64,000 nt of DNA from UBA1181 sp963648205 (GCA_963648205.1 CAVJCT010000072.1:1-64000), one strand, 5' to 3'; counted from the first letter of the stretch, positions 50,578-60,200 are shown. Made by a program: numbers and translations. Notes: generated by a model from the letters alone, not told the origin.

Positions 50578-53500
50578 ATGAGACAAAAATTTCTATTTTT
50601 TATCTCTGTGATGTTGGCTTTTATGCTTTGCCAGTGTTCTGACAAGGATAAGTCCACAGGGGAGTTTAACAAGTATGTTGCTGGATACACGTCGGGACAG
50701 GTGTCGCGAAGTGCATCGGTGTTATTAATTCTATCTGAAGAGGTTTCTGATGAGCAACAGAAAAAGGTGAGTTTGTCGGAGGTTATGTCGATTTCTCCTT
50801 CTGTTGATGGGTCTTATTCATTTTCAGATAGTCACACCATCGTGTTCCGTCCTTCTGGCGAGATGCAGTATGACACGGAATATAAGGTTGAGGCTGATTT
50901 GGAAAAATTGTTCGACGATGCCGACAAATTTGCTTTCTCATTCAAGACACTTCCTTTTCAGGTGAGTGCCGCATTGAGCGATTTCTCTGTCGAGGAGTCG
51001 GGCGACTATAAATACACTTTCCAGGTCAACACCGCTGATAATGAGTCGGTTGAGCGTGTGAAGAGTGTCATCGAACTGAAGCAAGGGGGTAGCAATGTGA
51101 GCAACCTCACTTGGGAGAAGAAGAGCGACCGTTCGTTCAATGTTTCTGCGAACATCAAATTTTCATCTTCAACTTTGGATGTCAACACAATCGCTAATTC
51201 GGAGTATGGCTTGGCTGCCGAGAATTTGGTTACCGTGGATGTGCCAAATCCTAATCAGTTGAGTGTTTTCGATGTGAAATGTGTGAACGGCGACACTCGC
51301 TATATCGAGGTTTCGTTCAACAAAATCATGGATAATAAACAAGACATGATGGGATTGGCTTACATCGATGACAATACTTCTATGGTGGTCGAAACGGAGG
51401 GTAACAAACTGAAACTCTTCCCCGATCTCTCTACGAACGGCGAGGTTACAGTGGTCCTTTCTGAGAATATCCGCAGTAAGGATGGTATGATTTTGGGGTC
51501 AAATATCACTCGAAAAGTTGATTTAAAATCTAATAAACCTGCTGTTGAGTTTATCGGTGATGGTGTCATCATTCCTCAGACAGACAAGTTGGTCGTTCCT
51601 TTCAGATCTATATATATGAAAGGTGTCCGTGTCAATGTCTTCAAGATTTATGCTAACAATTTCGCTCTGTGGTTGCAAAAGGCAACGTTGTATGACAGTG
51701 ATCCGTTGCGCTTGTATGGTCGCCCGATTGCTGCTACGACATTCTATATGGATGAGACGGACGATTTGTCTAAATGGCACAACTACTCGATTGACCTCTC
51801 TAACCTGATGAAGGTGGAGCCTGGTTGTATGTATCGTGTGGAGTTGCTGATGGATTATCGTCTTTCTGCTTGGCCAGAGTGTGAGAACACTACCATAGAC
51901 AAGACTGTTTTCGAGCGTGAAGACAAGGTGCGTCTGGCTACGATGAACGAGGATTTTGATGACGGCGACAATTGGTACAATATTCAAGAGGATTGGACTG
52001 GCTACTCTTGGAAAGAGTCGGAAGATCCTACCAAGAAGTCTTACTACATGGGTAAGTCGAAGGGCAGAAATGTTTTCGCTACGAATATCGGTTTGTGGGC
52101 TGTCGCACCAACGAGCAAGAGTCTGACTGTCGTTGCAACTGACTTGTTGACGGCAAAGGGTATGTCTGGTGTTTTTGTTGAGGCTTACAACCGTCAGAAT
52201 CAGTTGATTGGAAAGGGCGAGACCAATGCGGATGGTCGTGTTGATTTCTCTTTCGATGGTTCTTTGGGTTCTCCTTTCATTGTTTTGGCGAAGAAAGACA
52301 ACGATGTCTCTGGTTTGCGTGTGAAACGTGGCGAGGAACTCTCTACAAGTGCGTTTGAAGTTGCCGGAGATGTGGTTCAGAAAGGTTTGAAGGGCTATAT
52401 CTATGGTGAACGTGGCGTTTGGCGTCCGGGTGACACTTTGTTCCTCTCTTTCATCTTGAATGACAGAGCGAAGACATTGCCTGAGAATCACCCTGTTGTG
52501 ATGGAAATCAGCAATCCATTGGGTCAATCTTACAAGTCGTTTACAAAGACGGATGGTAAGATGGGTGTCTATGCTTTCGCTGTTCCAACGGAAGACAATA
52601 TCGTAACGGGTAGTTGGTTGGTCAACGTTCAAGTGGGCGGAACAACTTTCAGCAAGCGTATTCGTATCGAGACTATCAAACCTAATCGTTTGAAAATCAA
52701 CCTCTCTCTGCCTAAGGAATTGGTTGAGGGCGCACAGGTGTACGACCTTCAGGCGGAGTGGCTCAACGGTGCTAAAACACATAATTTGAAATACGAAATC
52801 TCGACGAGAGTGGTCAAGGGAACAACGAAGTTCGACAAATGGAAGGACTATGAGTTCGATGACTGCTCTAAATCGTTCGAGGCTGTTGAGACGGTGGTTG
52901 CAGAGGGTAAAACGGATGGCAACGGTGAGGCAAGTATGAATCTTTACATGCCTAAGACAACGGCTGCTCCTGGAAAATTGAACTGTAGTGTAACTACTAA
53001 GGTGTATGAGCCAAGTGGCGAGTTTAGCACGGATGTTCAGGTCGTTCCTTTCTCTCCATACAAGCAATATGTGGGTGTGAAAGCCCCTTCAATGGGTGAT
53101 AAATGGTTCTTGGCTACAGGCAAGAATCAGAAATTTGAGGTTGCTTCTGTTGATAGAAATGGCGTTGGTGTTTCCACTTCTTTGACTGTCGAGGTCTACA
53201 AGACTGCTTGGTGGTGGTGGTGGAACAGCACCTCTGAGGGTGTAGCCGACTATTCTTATTCTTTCTACGATCAGCCTTTCAAAAAGGAGACTGTTAAGAC
53301 GGATGGCAACGGTAAGGGTTCTTTCGTCTTGAATGTCAAGGATAAGGATTGGGGTGGATTCCTCATCAGAGTTACAGATAATAGAGGTGGACACACGGCT
53401 TGCATTCGCTCTTATTTCGATTGGCCTACTTTGACCGAGCGTCGTACTTCGGATGGTGGTTCTTTTGTAACAGCACTTTCTATTCAAACGGATAAAAAGG

Positions 53501-56022
53501 AGTATGTTGCAGGCGATAAGATGCAGGTAACAATTCCAAGTGCGCAAGGTGGTCGTGCGATCGTCTCTGTAAGCAACAGCGCAGGTATTCAAGAGATGAA
53601 GTTCGTCGATTGCAATGCCGGTAACACTACTGTGTTGTTTGACGTTACTGAAGAGATGTTGCCAAATGCCTACGTTTCTGCAACGCTCATTCAGCCATAC
53701 AACCACACGAAGGACAACGATATGCCAATCCGTCTCTACGGTGTCGCGCCTATCTCTGTAAGTTCTGAATCCAGCAAGTTGACTCCTGTCATCGAGTCGA
53801 AAGATGAGACGAAGCCTTTGCAGACTTTCGAGGTGAAGGTGAAGGAAGAAAAGGGTAGAGCCATGGCTTACACTTTGGCAGTGGTCGACGAAGGTTTGCT
53901 CGACTTGACTCGCTTCAAAACGCCTAACGCATGGAGTGCTTTCTTCGCTAAAGAGGCTATGAGCATGCGTATGTGGGACTTATATAGTAATGTATGTGGC
54001 GCATTTGGTGGAAAGATCGACCAGATGTTCACGGTCGGTGGTGATGAGGCGTTGTATAATGGTCCGAAAGCCATCGTCAATCGCTTCACCCCTATGGTTT
54101 ATTTCGGTGGACCATTCGTTGTGGAGAAAGGCAAGACTAATACGCACAAGATCGAGGTGCCAAACTACAGCGGTCGTGTCCGTGTGATGGTGGTTGCTGC
54201 TGACGGCAATGCCTACGGTTCGGCAGAGAAATCTGTCTATGTGCGCAAGTCGATGATGGTTACAGGTACGATGCCTCGCCAGATTGGTGTGGGCGACGAG
54301 ACGACCATTTCGGCTACTGTCTTCGCTATGGATAACTCTGTGAAGAACGTGAAGACGACTATCTCCGTTTCTGGTGGATTGGAAATTGTTGGCTCAAATA
54401 CGGTATCTACCGATTTCTCTGAGCAAGGTGATAAGACTGTCCAATTCAAAGTGAAGGCAGGAAACCAAGAGGGTACAGGTACGGTTACAATCAACAGCAC
54501 TTGCTCTGGTGATAAGTCTGTCTATGCTGCCGAGTTGCCAATTCGTTCGGTTAGCGAGCGCATGGTGAACAGCGAGACATTCAAAATCGCTGCTGGCAAG
54601 AGTGAAGAGAAATCTATCAAGGCTTTGGGCAATGAGAAACAACTCCTCTCTGTCGAGGTTTCTCGTGTTAAACCTTTCAATGTGGCTTCTCGTGTAGAGT
54701 CATTGTTGGATTACCCTTACGCAAGTTCAGAGTGCATTGCCTCTAAGGCTTTGGGTCAAATCTATTTGATGGAGTTCTCTCAGTTGACGAAAGATCAAAC
54801 GGCTCAAGCAGAGAAAAATGTGAAGTCGGCTATCGAGAGCCTCGCTGCTTACCAAAACAACGAGGGTGCTATGGCTTACTGGAAAAACTCGGGCTTCGGC
54901 GACCGTTGGACTTCTGCCTACGTTCTCCTCTTCTTGAAGAAAGCCTCTGAGAAGGGCTATTATGTGAACGATAAGATGCTCCGTTCGCTCACTCGCTATG
55001 TGCAGACGCAGGTGCGCAACTGGAAGTCTGGCTCTTCCGACTACGAGAAAAACTTCACCGCTTTCGGACTTTATGTTTTGGCTTCAACCAACAGTTCTAA
55101 TGCTCAAGAGTTGGGTACGATGAACAGAATGAAGGCTGAAGTTGGCAAGATGGCTGAAGGTGCGCAAAACTACCTCGCTGCAGCCTATGCTTCTGTGGGT
55201 CAGGTTGCTGTTGCTAAACAGATCTTGCAATCTGCATCGGCTGATGCTTCTGCCTACCGTTGTCCAATCGCCTCTTCAAGAGTGATCGCTCAGACTTTGT
55301 GCGGTTTGCCAAGCGTTGAGCAGAGCGTCGAGGATATGCGTGCGGAGTTGAACTCTCAAAATTGGATGTACTGCACGGATGTTGTTCTCTCTCTCCACGC
55401 TGCCAGTGTCTACACGAAGAAGAATGGCACTGCCGACGAGTTGAATTTCGCTTTGTCTGTCAATGGCAAGGAGTTTGCTAACGAGAAGACTACCCAAACG
55501 GCATGGTCGGCTCAGGTGGCTAAAGATCAGCAACAGGTGAAGGTGAAAGTGCAGAACAAGAGCAAGGCTACAGCCTATGCTACTGCCTTCTTCGAGAGTT
55601 GGGCTACTCAGGCTGCCGTTCCTTCTTCTGCAAGCGGTTTGTTTGTCAAAATCGCTTATACGAAAGACAACGCAGCTATGAACTTGCAAAGTGTTGAGGC
55701 AGGTGCAACCTACAAAGCCGTCGTTATTGTAACCAACCAAACGGGTAAGGAGCAAGAGAATGTGGCTATTACTTACGTCGCTCCTTCCGGTGTCGAGATT
55801 CTGAAAGTTGCAAACGATCTTTACAACGCCAACATCGACCAACGTGACGATCGCGTTTATGTCTATGTCGACAACCTCAAGAAAGGTCAGACTACAACTA
55901 CCACTTTGACACTCTCCGCTACCTACGCAGGAAACTACTATGTGCCATCCACCATTGCAAAATGTATCTACGACAACAATGTGATGGGCAACACAGCCAG
56001 TGGCACAATGGTTGTGAAGTAA
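50578..56022 (+). CDS. Second alpha-2-macroglobulin-like lipoprotein
   Basis: About 1,814 residues from ATG 50578, chosen because it gives a clean lipoprotein signal (MRQKFLFFISVMLAFMLCQC). A bMG-type N-terminal domain (SVLLILSEEVSDEQQKK; IVFRPSGEM) is followed by macroglobulin domains with the MG2 phrase YGERGVWRPGDTLFLS. The A2M core is VPNYSGRVRVMVVAADGNAYG. The toroid reads YPYASSECIASKAL, where thioester homologues have YPYGCxEQ, so no thioester is formed. The C-terminal receptor-like domain reads ATYAGNYYVPSTIAKCIYDN. Presumed envelope protease trap. A strong terminator follows. Confidence 0.87.
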   Translation: MRQKFLFFISVMLAFMLCQCSDKDKSTGEFNKYVAGYTSGQVSRSASVLLILSEEVSDEQQKKVSLSEVMSISPSVDGSYSFSDSHTIVFRPSGEMQYDTEYKVEADLEKLFDDADKFAFSFKTLPFQVSAALSDFSVEESGDYKYTFQVNTADNESVERVKSVIELKQGGSNVSNLTWEKKSDRSFNVSANIKFSSSTLDVNTIANSEYGLAAENLVTVDVPNPNQLSVFDVKCVNGDTRYIEVSFNKIMDNKQDMMGLAYIDDNTSMVVETEGNKLKLFPDLSTNGEVTVVLSENIRSKDGMILGSNITRKVDLKSNKPAVEFIGDGVIIPQTDKLVVPFRSIYMKGVRVNVFKIYANNFALWLQKATLYDSDPLRLYGRPIAATTFYMDETDDLSKWHNYSIDLSNLMKVEPGCMYRVELLMDYRLSAWPECENTTIDKTVFEREDKVRLATMNEDFDDGDNWYNIQEDWTGYSWKESEDPTKKSYYMGKSKGRNVFATNIGLWAVAPTSKSLTVVATDLLTAKGMSGVFVEAYNRQNQLIGKGETNADGRVDFSFDGSLGSPFIVLAKKDNDVSGLRVKRGEELSTSAFEVAGDVVQKGLKGYIYGERGVWRPGDTLFLSFILNDRAKTLPENHPVVMEISNPLGQSYKSFTKTDGKMGVYAFAVPTEDNIVTGSWLVNVQVGGTTFSKRIRIETIKPNRLKINLSLPKELVEGAQVYDLQAEWLNGAKTHNLKYEISTRVVKGTTKFDKWKDYEFDDCSKSFEAVETVVAEGKTDGNGEASMNLYMPKTTAAPGKLNCSVTTKVYEPSGEFSTDVQVVPFSPYKQYVGVKAPSMGDKWFLATGKNQKFEVASVDRNGVGVSTSLTVEVYKTAWWWWWNSTSEGVADYSYSFYDQPFKKETVKTDGNGKGSFVLNVKDKDWGGFLIRVTDNRGGHTACIRSYFDWPTLTERRTSDGGSFVTALSIQTDKKEYVAGDKMQVTIPSAQGGRAIVSVSNSAGIQEMKFVDCNAGNTTVLFDVTEEMLPNAYVSATLIQPYNHTKDNDMPIRLYGVAPISVSSESSKLTPVIESKDETKPLQTFEVKVKEEKGRAMAYTLAVVDEGLLDLTRFKTPNAWSAFFAKEAMSMRMWDLYSNVCGAFGGKIDQMFTVGGDEALYNGPKAIVNRFTPMVYFGGPFVVEKGKTNTHKIEVPNYSGRVRVMVVAADGNAYGSAEKSVYVRKSMMVTGTMPRQIGVGDETTISATVFAMDNSVKNVKTTISVSGGLEIVGSNTVSTDFSEQGDKTVQFKVKAGNQEGTGTVTINSTCSGDKSVYAAELPIRSVSERMVNSETFKIAAGKSEEKSIKALGNEKQLLSVEVSRVKPFNVASRVESLLDYPYASSECIASKALGQIYLMEFSQLTKDQTAQAEKNVKSAIESLAAYQNNEGAMAYWKNSGFGDRWTSAYVLLFLKKASEKGYYVNDKMLRSLTRYVQTQVRNWKSGSSDYEKNFTAFGLYVLASTNSSNAQELGTMNRMKAEVGKMAEGAQNYLAAAYASVGQVAVAKQILQSASADASAYRCPIASSRVIAQTLCGLPSVEQSVEDMRAELNSQNWMYCTDVVLSLHAASVYTKKNGTADELNFALSVNGKEFANEKTTQTAWSAQVAKDQQQVKVKVQNKSKATAYATAFFESWATQAAVPSSASGLFVKIAYTKDNAAMNLQSVEAGATYKAVVIVTNQTGKEQENVAITYVAPSGVEILKVANDLYNANIDQRDDRVYVYVDNLKKGQTTTTTLTLSATYAGNYYVPSTIAKCIYDNNVMGNTASGTMVVK

Positions 56023-56064
56023 TCCCATTTTAGACTACTCAAGGTGGTCTGAAAGGCAAAATAG

Positions 56065-56117
56065 TTGCCGAATACCGTTACAAAGGAGACTTTTAATCGG
56101 TATTCGGCAATTTTTTT
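56065..56117 (+). terminator. Terminator of the second macroglobulin-like gene
   Basis: A 13-bp perfect stem (TTGCCGAATACCG 56065-56077 with its complement 56098-56110) followed by T7. Confidence 0.88.
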
Positions 56118-56161
56118 ATATGAAACAAACCACAATCTTCCGTTATTTAAGTTTTTTTAAA

Positions 56162-56169
56162 TAAATTTG
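56162..56169 (+). promoter_or_regulatory. -7 box of the PorT-like/radical SAM operon
   Basis: TAAATTTG, 64 bp before the ATG at 56234. Confidence 0.5.
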
Positions 56170-56233
56170 TCGCGTTAAGTGCGTTAAAACGATTACTACA
56201 CATTAATACTACTTAGAGAATTAAAAGATTCGT

Positions 56234-56944
56234 ATGATGAAGAAAGTATTGCTCACCTTGATGGTGATTACATTGGGGATTTGCTCACTCTCGGCACAAT
56301 CAAAGGATGTGAAAGTTCGCTTTGGTGTTGAGGGTGGTTTCAATATGACAAAATGGAATGGTGAAGTCCTTCCTGTTGTTGATATCAATAGTGTCGGCGA
56401 GATGGCTCGTGACCTTGATGATGCGAGCATTCAGTGTGGTTTCCACGCTGGTGTCTTGGCTGATTTGGTCATCCAGACTCACTGGTCAATCCAGCCTGAA
56501 CTCCTCTTCACCATGGAGGGTTCTACACTTAATACTATGGTGCATGGCGATTCTACCAGCGTGGATTTCCCTGGCGATACTGCTACAAGTGAGAAGGTAA
56601 AGGCTTTCTACATTCGTATTCCAATCTTGGTTTACTATAACATCACCAATGTTGGTCCTGGTACATTGTCTCCAGGTATCGGTCTCTTCTTCGCAGGTGG
56701 TGTTGGCGGAAACGCTTTCAAGGGTGATAACCCTCTCTTGGATGAATTCGATTGGGGTTTGAATGTGAAAGTCAACTATGAGATGACGAAACATGTTTCG
56801 GGTCTCTTCGCTTCTGTTGGTTTCTCTCAAGGATTCTCAACCTCAAAATCAACAGGTTTGAGCGTCTCTGTAGGTTACAAATTCCAATATGCTAAGTTCT
56901 TGAAGAGAGCCTACAACACAGGTATCTTGGAGTACAACCCATAG
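56234..56944 (+). CDS. PorT-like outer-membrane beta-barrel protein
   Basis: 236 residues: signal peptide ending LSAQ, then VRFGVEGGFNMTKWNGEV and repeated amphipathic strands (CGFHAGVLADLVIQTHWSIQ; GLSVSVGYKFQY), the pattern of the OMP_b-brl_2/PorT-like family. Eight or so strands. Function unknown; such small barrels are common in the phylum. It is followed 15 bp later by a radical SAM gene with no terminator between, so they share a transcript. Confidence 0.82.
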   Translation: MMKKVLLTLMVITLGICSLSAQSKDVKVRFGVEGGFNMTKWNGEVLPVVDINSVGEMARDLDDASIQCGFHAGVLADLVIQTHWSIQPELLFTMEGSTLNTMVHGDSTSVDFPGDTATSEKVKAFYIRIPILVYYNITNVGPGTLSPGIGLFFAGGVGGNAFKGDNPLLDEFDWGLNVKVNYEMTKHVSGLFASVGFSQGFSTSKSTGLSVSVGYKFQYAKFLKRAYNTGILEYNP

Positions 56945-56959
56945 TGAGTTGAAGCGTCT

Positions 56960-57784
56960 ATGAGATTCAAAAAAATCTACGTTGAGATTACCAACGCTTG
57001 TAATTTCAACTGCTCCTTTTGCTTTCAGTCTAAAAGAAAGAAAATGTATATGTCGCCGGAAGTATTTTCGGCGATACTTTTTTCTATACGTCCCTACACC
57101 AACTACATCTACTTGCACGTCTTAGGCGAACCCCTTTCGCACCCACATATTGATGAACTCCTCTCGATTGCAGAGTCGCAAGGTTTCTTCATCAATATGA
57201 CAACCAATGGCTCATTGTTGGCAAAGCGCAAAGAGATTCTCGTCCAACACAAAATTCGTCAATACAACATTTCCCTTCACGATGCCGAAGAGAATCTGCC
57301 CGAATCCGAATGGGGTAGTTATTTAGTGAATGTAACCTCATTCGCAAAGAGTCAGAATGAAAACAGTTACTTCTCACTGCGCCTATGGAACGAAGGTTCT
57401 GAAAGTTCCATCCGCTACAATCAAGTTTGTGAAGCCTTTCTGCAAGAAAAATTCGGTGTCGAGGTAACCGAAAATTGTCGCAATCTGAAGTTGGCAGATC
57501 ATATCTTCTTGCAACGCTCCTCTCGTTTTGCATGGCCTGGAGGAGAAGACAAAGGAGTGGAGGAGCGAAACTGCTATGCCTTGCGCGATCACATTGCCAT
57601 CCTTTCCGACGGCACGGTTGTCCCTTGTTGTTTAGATGCCGATGGCAACATGGCGTTGGGCAATATCTTGCAGGAATCCTTAGAGACGATTTTGCAGAAA
57701 GAACGTTCGCAGCGCATTGCCGAAGGATTTCGCCAACATCGAGTGGTGGAAAACTTTTGTAAGACTTGCGGGTTTATTATTTAA
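56960..57784 (+). CDS. Radical SAM protein with SPASM-like C-terminus
   Basis: 274 residues. Radical SAM cluster motif C-x3-C-x2-C as CNFNCSFC (C14, C18, C21). YLHVLGEPLSHPHIDELL and NMTTNGSLL are the GxE-type and following strands. The C-terminal tail has the SPASM pattern: NCYALRDHIAILSDGTVVPCCLD, then CKTCGF, enough cysteines for one auxiliary cluster. SPASM enzymes often modify peptides or activate enzymes; no precursor peptide is obvious nearby. Co-transcribed with the outer-membrane gene upstream. Confidence 0.87.
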   Translation: MRFKKIYVEITNACNFNCSFCFQSKRKKMYMSPEVFSAILFSIRPYTNYIYLHVLGEPLSHPHIDELLSIAESQGFFINMTTNGSLLAKRKEILVQHKIRQYNISLHDAEENLPESEWGSYLVNVTSFAKSQNENSYFSLRLWNEGSESSIRYNQVCEAFLQEKFGVEVTENCRNLKLADHIFLQRSSRFAWPGGEDKGVEERNCYALRDHIAILSDGTVVPCCLDADGNMALGNILQESLETILQKERSQRIAEGFRQHRVVENFCKTCGFII

Positions 57785-57815
57785 AAGAAATGTGCAGGGA
57801 AGTAGTTCAGTTTTC

Positions 57816-57857
57816 TTGATTTAACATCAACTTTTTATCTCTTTTTCGTTATCTTTG
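57816..57857 (+). promoter_or_regulatory. Promoter with small inverted repeat before the VapBC-like pair
   Basis: -7 box TATCTTTG at 57850-57857. TTGAT (57816-57820) and ATCAA (57826-57830) form a 5-bp inverted repeat near the -33 position, a possible autoregulatory operator as in many toxin-antitoxin operons. Confidence 0.45.
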
Positions 57858-57881
57858 TCATTTGAAAGATAGATTTTAATA

Positions 57882-58067
57882 ATGGTTAATACTAAAGATA
57901 TGGGTGCAACAAAAACAAAGAAAGATAGAAAGGTCTCTATTTACGATTACCTAATCGCAAAAAAAGCAAGAGGAGAAAAACTCAGTAAACTTGCTGAATG
58001 GATGCTCTCTGAAGAGGGTAAAGAGGGTATTTTCGATATTGTTGATATGAAAGCTGTAATGAAATGA
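57882..58067 (+). CDS. Putative antitoxin of a VapBC-like pair
   Basis: 61 residues, charged, with helical DYLIAKKARGEKLSKLAEWMLSEEGKEGIFDIVDMKAVMK; no clear DNA-binding fold can be named. Its role is inferred from position: it ends in an ATGA overlap with the PIN-domain gene, the classical antitoxin-toxin coupling. The first Met (57882) or the second (57900) may be the start. Confidence 0.7.
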   Translation: MVNTKDMGATKTKKDRKVSIYDYLIAKKARGEKLSKLAEWMLSEEGKEGIFDIVDMKAVMK

Positions 58068-58489
58068 GGTATTATTTAGATACCAATATTCTCGCATTCC
58101 TTTTCTCGGGAAACGAAAATCAAATCTTAGAATCTGTCCTTGATGTTATTTTCGACTATGAGAGTACTCTTTTGGTCAGTTCAATGTCTGTTATCGAACT
58201 AACTCACATTATTCAGACTGGCAAATTGAATAATGAGAGAAAAAAATTCGCCCCTAATGCGAAAGATTTGCTTCCTTGGTTAGAGGAACGTGGCATCAAG
58301 ATTCAACAGGTTTCAGAAAAGAATATTGAAACCCTTGCTTCTCTTCCCCTTCATGGCGAACATAGAGACCCTTGGGATAGAATGATTATTGCACAGGCAA
58401 TATCTGATAAAATTCCGCTGATTAGTTCCGACCACTCCTTTCGTTTTTATGAGCAAGATGGACTAAAACTAATCTTCAATAAGAGGTAA
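58064..58489 (+). CDS. vapC: PIN-domain toxin (VapC-like)
   Basis: 141 residues with the PIN acidic residues: D6 in YLDTN, E45 in SVIELTHI, D102/D105 in HRDPWDRMIIAQA and D123 in LISSDHSF. PIN toxins cleave RNA, often tRNA or rRNA. Close to family length (about 130), intact. Coupled to the small upstream gene by a 4-bp overlap. Confidence 0.87.
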   Translation: MRYYLDTNILAFLFSGNENQILESVLDVIFDYESTLLVSSMSVIELTHIIQTGKLNNERKKFAPNAKDLLPWLEERGIKIQQVSEKNIETLASLPLHGEHRDPWDRMIIAQAISDKIPLISSDHSFRFYEQDGLKLIFNKR

Positions 58490-58558
58490 AAGAAGAATGA
58501 AAGACTATGATGAAAGTTATGCTCTAAAGCATATCTGTAAAATATATTCCTAAAATAG

Positions 58559-58588
58559 TTTGTCTTAAAAAATAAAATGCTACATTTG
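58559..58588 (+). promoter_or_regulatory. Promoter of the first VDKIEFAN outer-membrane gene
   Basis: TTTG 58559-58562, 18-bp spacer, TACATTTG 58581-58588. Confidence 0.6.
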
Positions 58589-58643
58589 CCCCCGATTTTG
58601 TAACAAAAGGTTGAATAAATAATTCTTTAAACAAAATAGAGAT

Positions 58644-59300
58644 ATGAAGAAATTTTTGTTAGCAATCGCTTCTTTGTTCGTTGTAATGGGAAGTGCAAAT
58701 GCGTCTAATGTGGACAAGATCGAGTTCGCAAACCAAGGTCAGTTTACTTTGGGTGCTGAGGTTGGTATTCCTCCAACAGTAGACAATGCCAATATGCCAT
58801 TCATTGGTGTTGATGGTATGTGGGGTTTGGCTGATGGTTTCATCCACACTAAGACTTTCGGTAACAACGGTGCTATCGATTTAGGTTTGCAGGTTGGTTA
58901 CACTCACTGGGGTGACCATTTTGATGTAGCTCCTGGTGTGAAATATAGATGGAGAACTTGGGGAATTCCAATCAATGTTCGTGCTGGTTTCCACTTTGAG
59001 TTTGTAAAGCACTTAGATGTTTACGCTGGTTTACAAGGTGGTGTTGGAATTAGACATTGGAGAAATAACTACTCTCTTGATGATGATGTTTTGCAACAAT
59101 ATGTTGATGAGTATGATGGTAAAAAGGATTCAGATACTCACGCTGATGGTATTTTCGGTATGTATGTTGGTGCAAAATGGTACTTCACAGATGTATTTGG
59201 TGTAAAGGCTGAGTACTCTGGCGACTGGATTTGCAATGAGTCAAATGGTCACGTCAATGACCTTCCTTACTTTGCAGTTGGTGTAACTTTCAATTTCTAA
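58644..59300 (+). CDS. Small outer-membrane beta-barrel protein, paralogue A
   Basis: 218 residues: signal peptide ending NASN, then VDKIEFANQGQFTLGAEVGIPP and eight-strand-like barrel segments (FHFEFVKHLDVYAGLQGGVG; GMYVGAKWYFTDVFGVKAEY), closing in the outer-membrane terminal strand FAVGVTFNF. The neighbour at 59452 has the same plan and shared phrases, so these are tandem duplicates. No named family. Confidence 0.75.
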   Translation: MKKFLLAIASLFVVMGSANASNVDKIEFANQGQFTLGAEVGIPPTVDNANMPFIGVDGMWGLADGFIHTKTFGNNGAIDLGLQVGYTHWGDHFDVAPGVKYRWRTWGIPINVRAGFHFEFVKHLDVYAGLQGGVGIRHWRNNYSLDDDVLQQYVDEYDGKKDSDTHADGIFGMYVGAKWYFTDVFGVKAEYSGDWICNESNGHVNDLPYFAVGVTFNF

Positions 59301-59320
59301 TCGAAAGGAAGATGATATAG

Positions 59321-59355
59321 AAGACTTGCGGCAGTCTTGTCGCAGGTCTTTTTTT
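59321..59355 (+). terminator. Terminator after paralogue A
   Basis: AAGACTTGCG (59321-59330) pairs with CGCAGGTCTT (59341-59350; one G-T pair), followed by T5. Confidence 0.75.
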
Positions 59356-59451
59356 ATGTCTGATAAAAATAATTGTTGAGAAAAATACTATTTGTGTGTT
59401 TCTTTCGTTATACGAAGTAGAGATAACAAAGAGTGTCATAAAATTTAAAAA

Positions 59452-60057
59452 ATGAAGAGAATAGTTTTGTTTTTGGCAGCGTTCGCAATGATTTGCGCCA
59501 ACGCTTTCGCCGAGAAAGTTGATGAGATTGAGTTCGCTAACAAGGGTAAATTTGCTTTGGGCGTTACTATCGGTGCGCCAGGCCTTCGCTCTACACATGA
59601 TGACCGTGCGAAGATGCCTTCTGTCAATGTGGATGGAAACTGGGGTTTGGCTCACGGCTTCATCAATTCACGTGTGTTTGGAAAAAATGGTGGTGTTGAC
59701 TTAGGTTTCTACCACGCTATTTGTTTCTACAATAAGTGGGATGATAGTCATCATGGATTTATGCAGATTCCTGCTCTTGTTCGTGCTGCTTTCCATTTCG
59801 AGTTTGTAAAGCATTTAGATGTCTACGCTGGTCTTTCAAGTGGTTTGAACTTGTGGTTCCCTACTGGTTCTGGATGGTCTGGTGCTGATAAAGACAATTG
59901 GGATCATGTGAAATACGCTGGTGGTATGTTCACTGGTTGCAAATGGTATTTCACAGACGTGTTTGGTGTGAAGGCTGAGTTCCAATTCGACTGGGCAAGC
60001 CCTGGCTACGGAAACCTTCCAACCGCTATGGCTGGTGTTACTTTCAACTTTAGATAA
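59452..60057 (+). CDS. Small outer-membrane beta-barrel protein, paralogue B
   Basis: 201 residues: signal peptide ending AFAEK, then VDEIEFANKGKFALGVTIGAP. Shares GLAHGFINSRVFGKNGGVDLG, FHFEFVKHLDVYAGL, KWYFTDVFGVKAEF and a terminal GVTFNF strand with paralogue A. Probably arose by tandem duplication. A terminator lies between the two genes, so they can be expressed separately. Confidence 0.75.
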   Translation: MKRIVLFLAAFAMICANAFAEKVDEIEFANKGKFALGVTIGAPGLRSTHDDRAKMPSVNVDGNWGLAHGFINSRVFGKNGGVDLGFYHAICFYNKWDDSHHGFMQIPALVRAAFHFEFVKHLDVYAGLSSGLNLWFPTGSGWSGADKDNWDHVKYAGGMFTGCKWYFTDVFGVKAEFQFDWASPGYGNLPTAMAGVTFNFR

Positions 60058-60110
60058 GCCGTTGAGATAGTCTGAATATCATAAACCACACTTTTTGTGT
60101 CGTTATATCG

Positions 60111-60140
60111 AAAGGGAGGTCGCTTAAACCTCCCTTTTTT
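60111..60140 (+). terminator. Terminator after paralogue B
   Basis: AAAGGGAGGT (60111-60120) with ACCTCCCTTT (60128-60137), 7-nt loop, then TTT. Confidence 0.85.
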
Positions 60141-60142
60141 CA

Positions 60143-60150
60143 TATATTTG
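60143..60150 (+). promoter_or_regulatory. -7 box of miaA paralogue 2
   Basis: TATATTTG, directly after the terminator and 50 bp before the ATG at 60201. Confidence 0.5.
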
Positions 60151-60200
60151 CACCGCTTGAGATTTTTTCACTCTATAGTGTCCTCAAAAAGGTGTACAAT

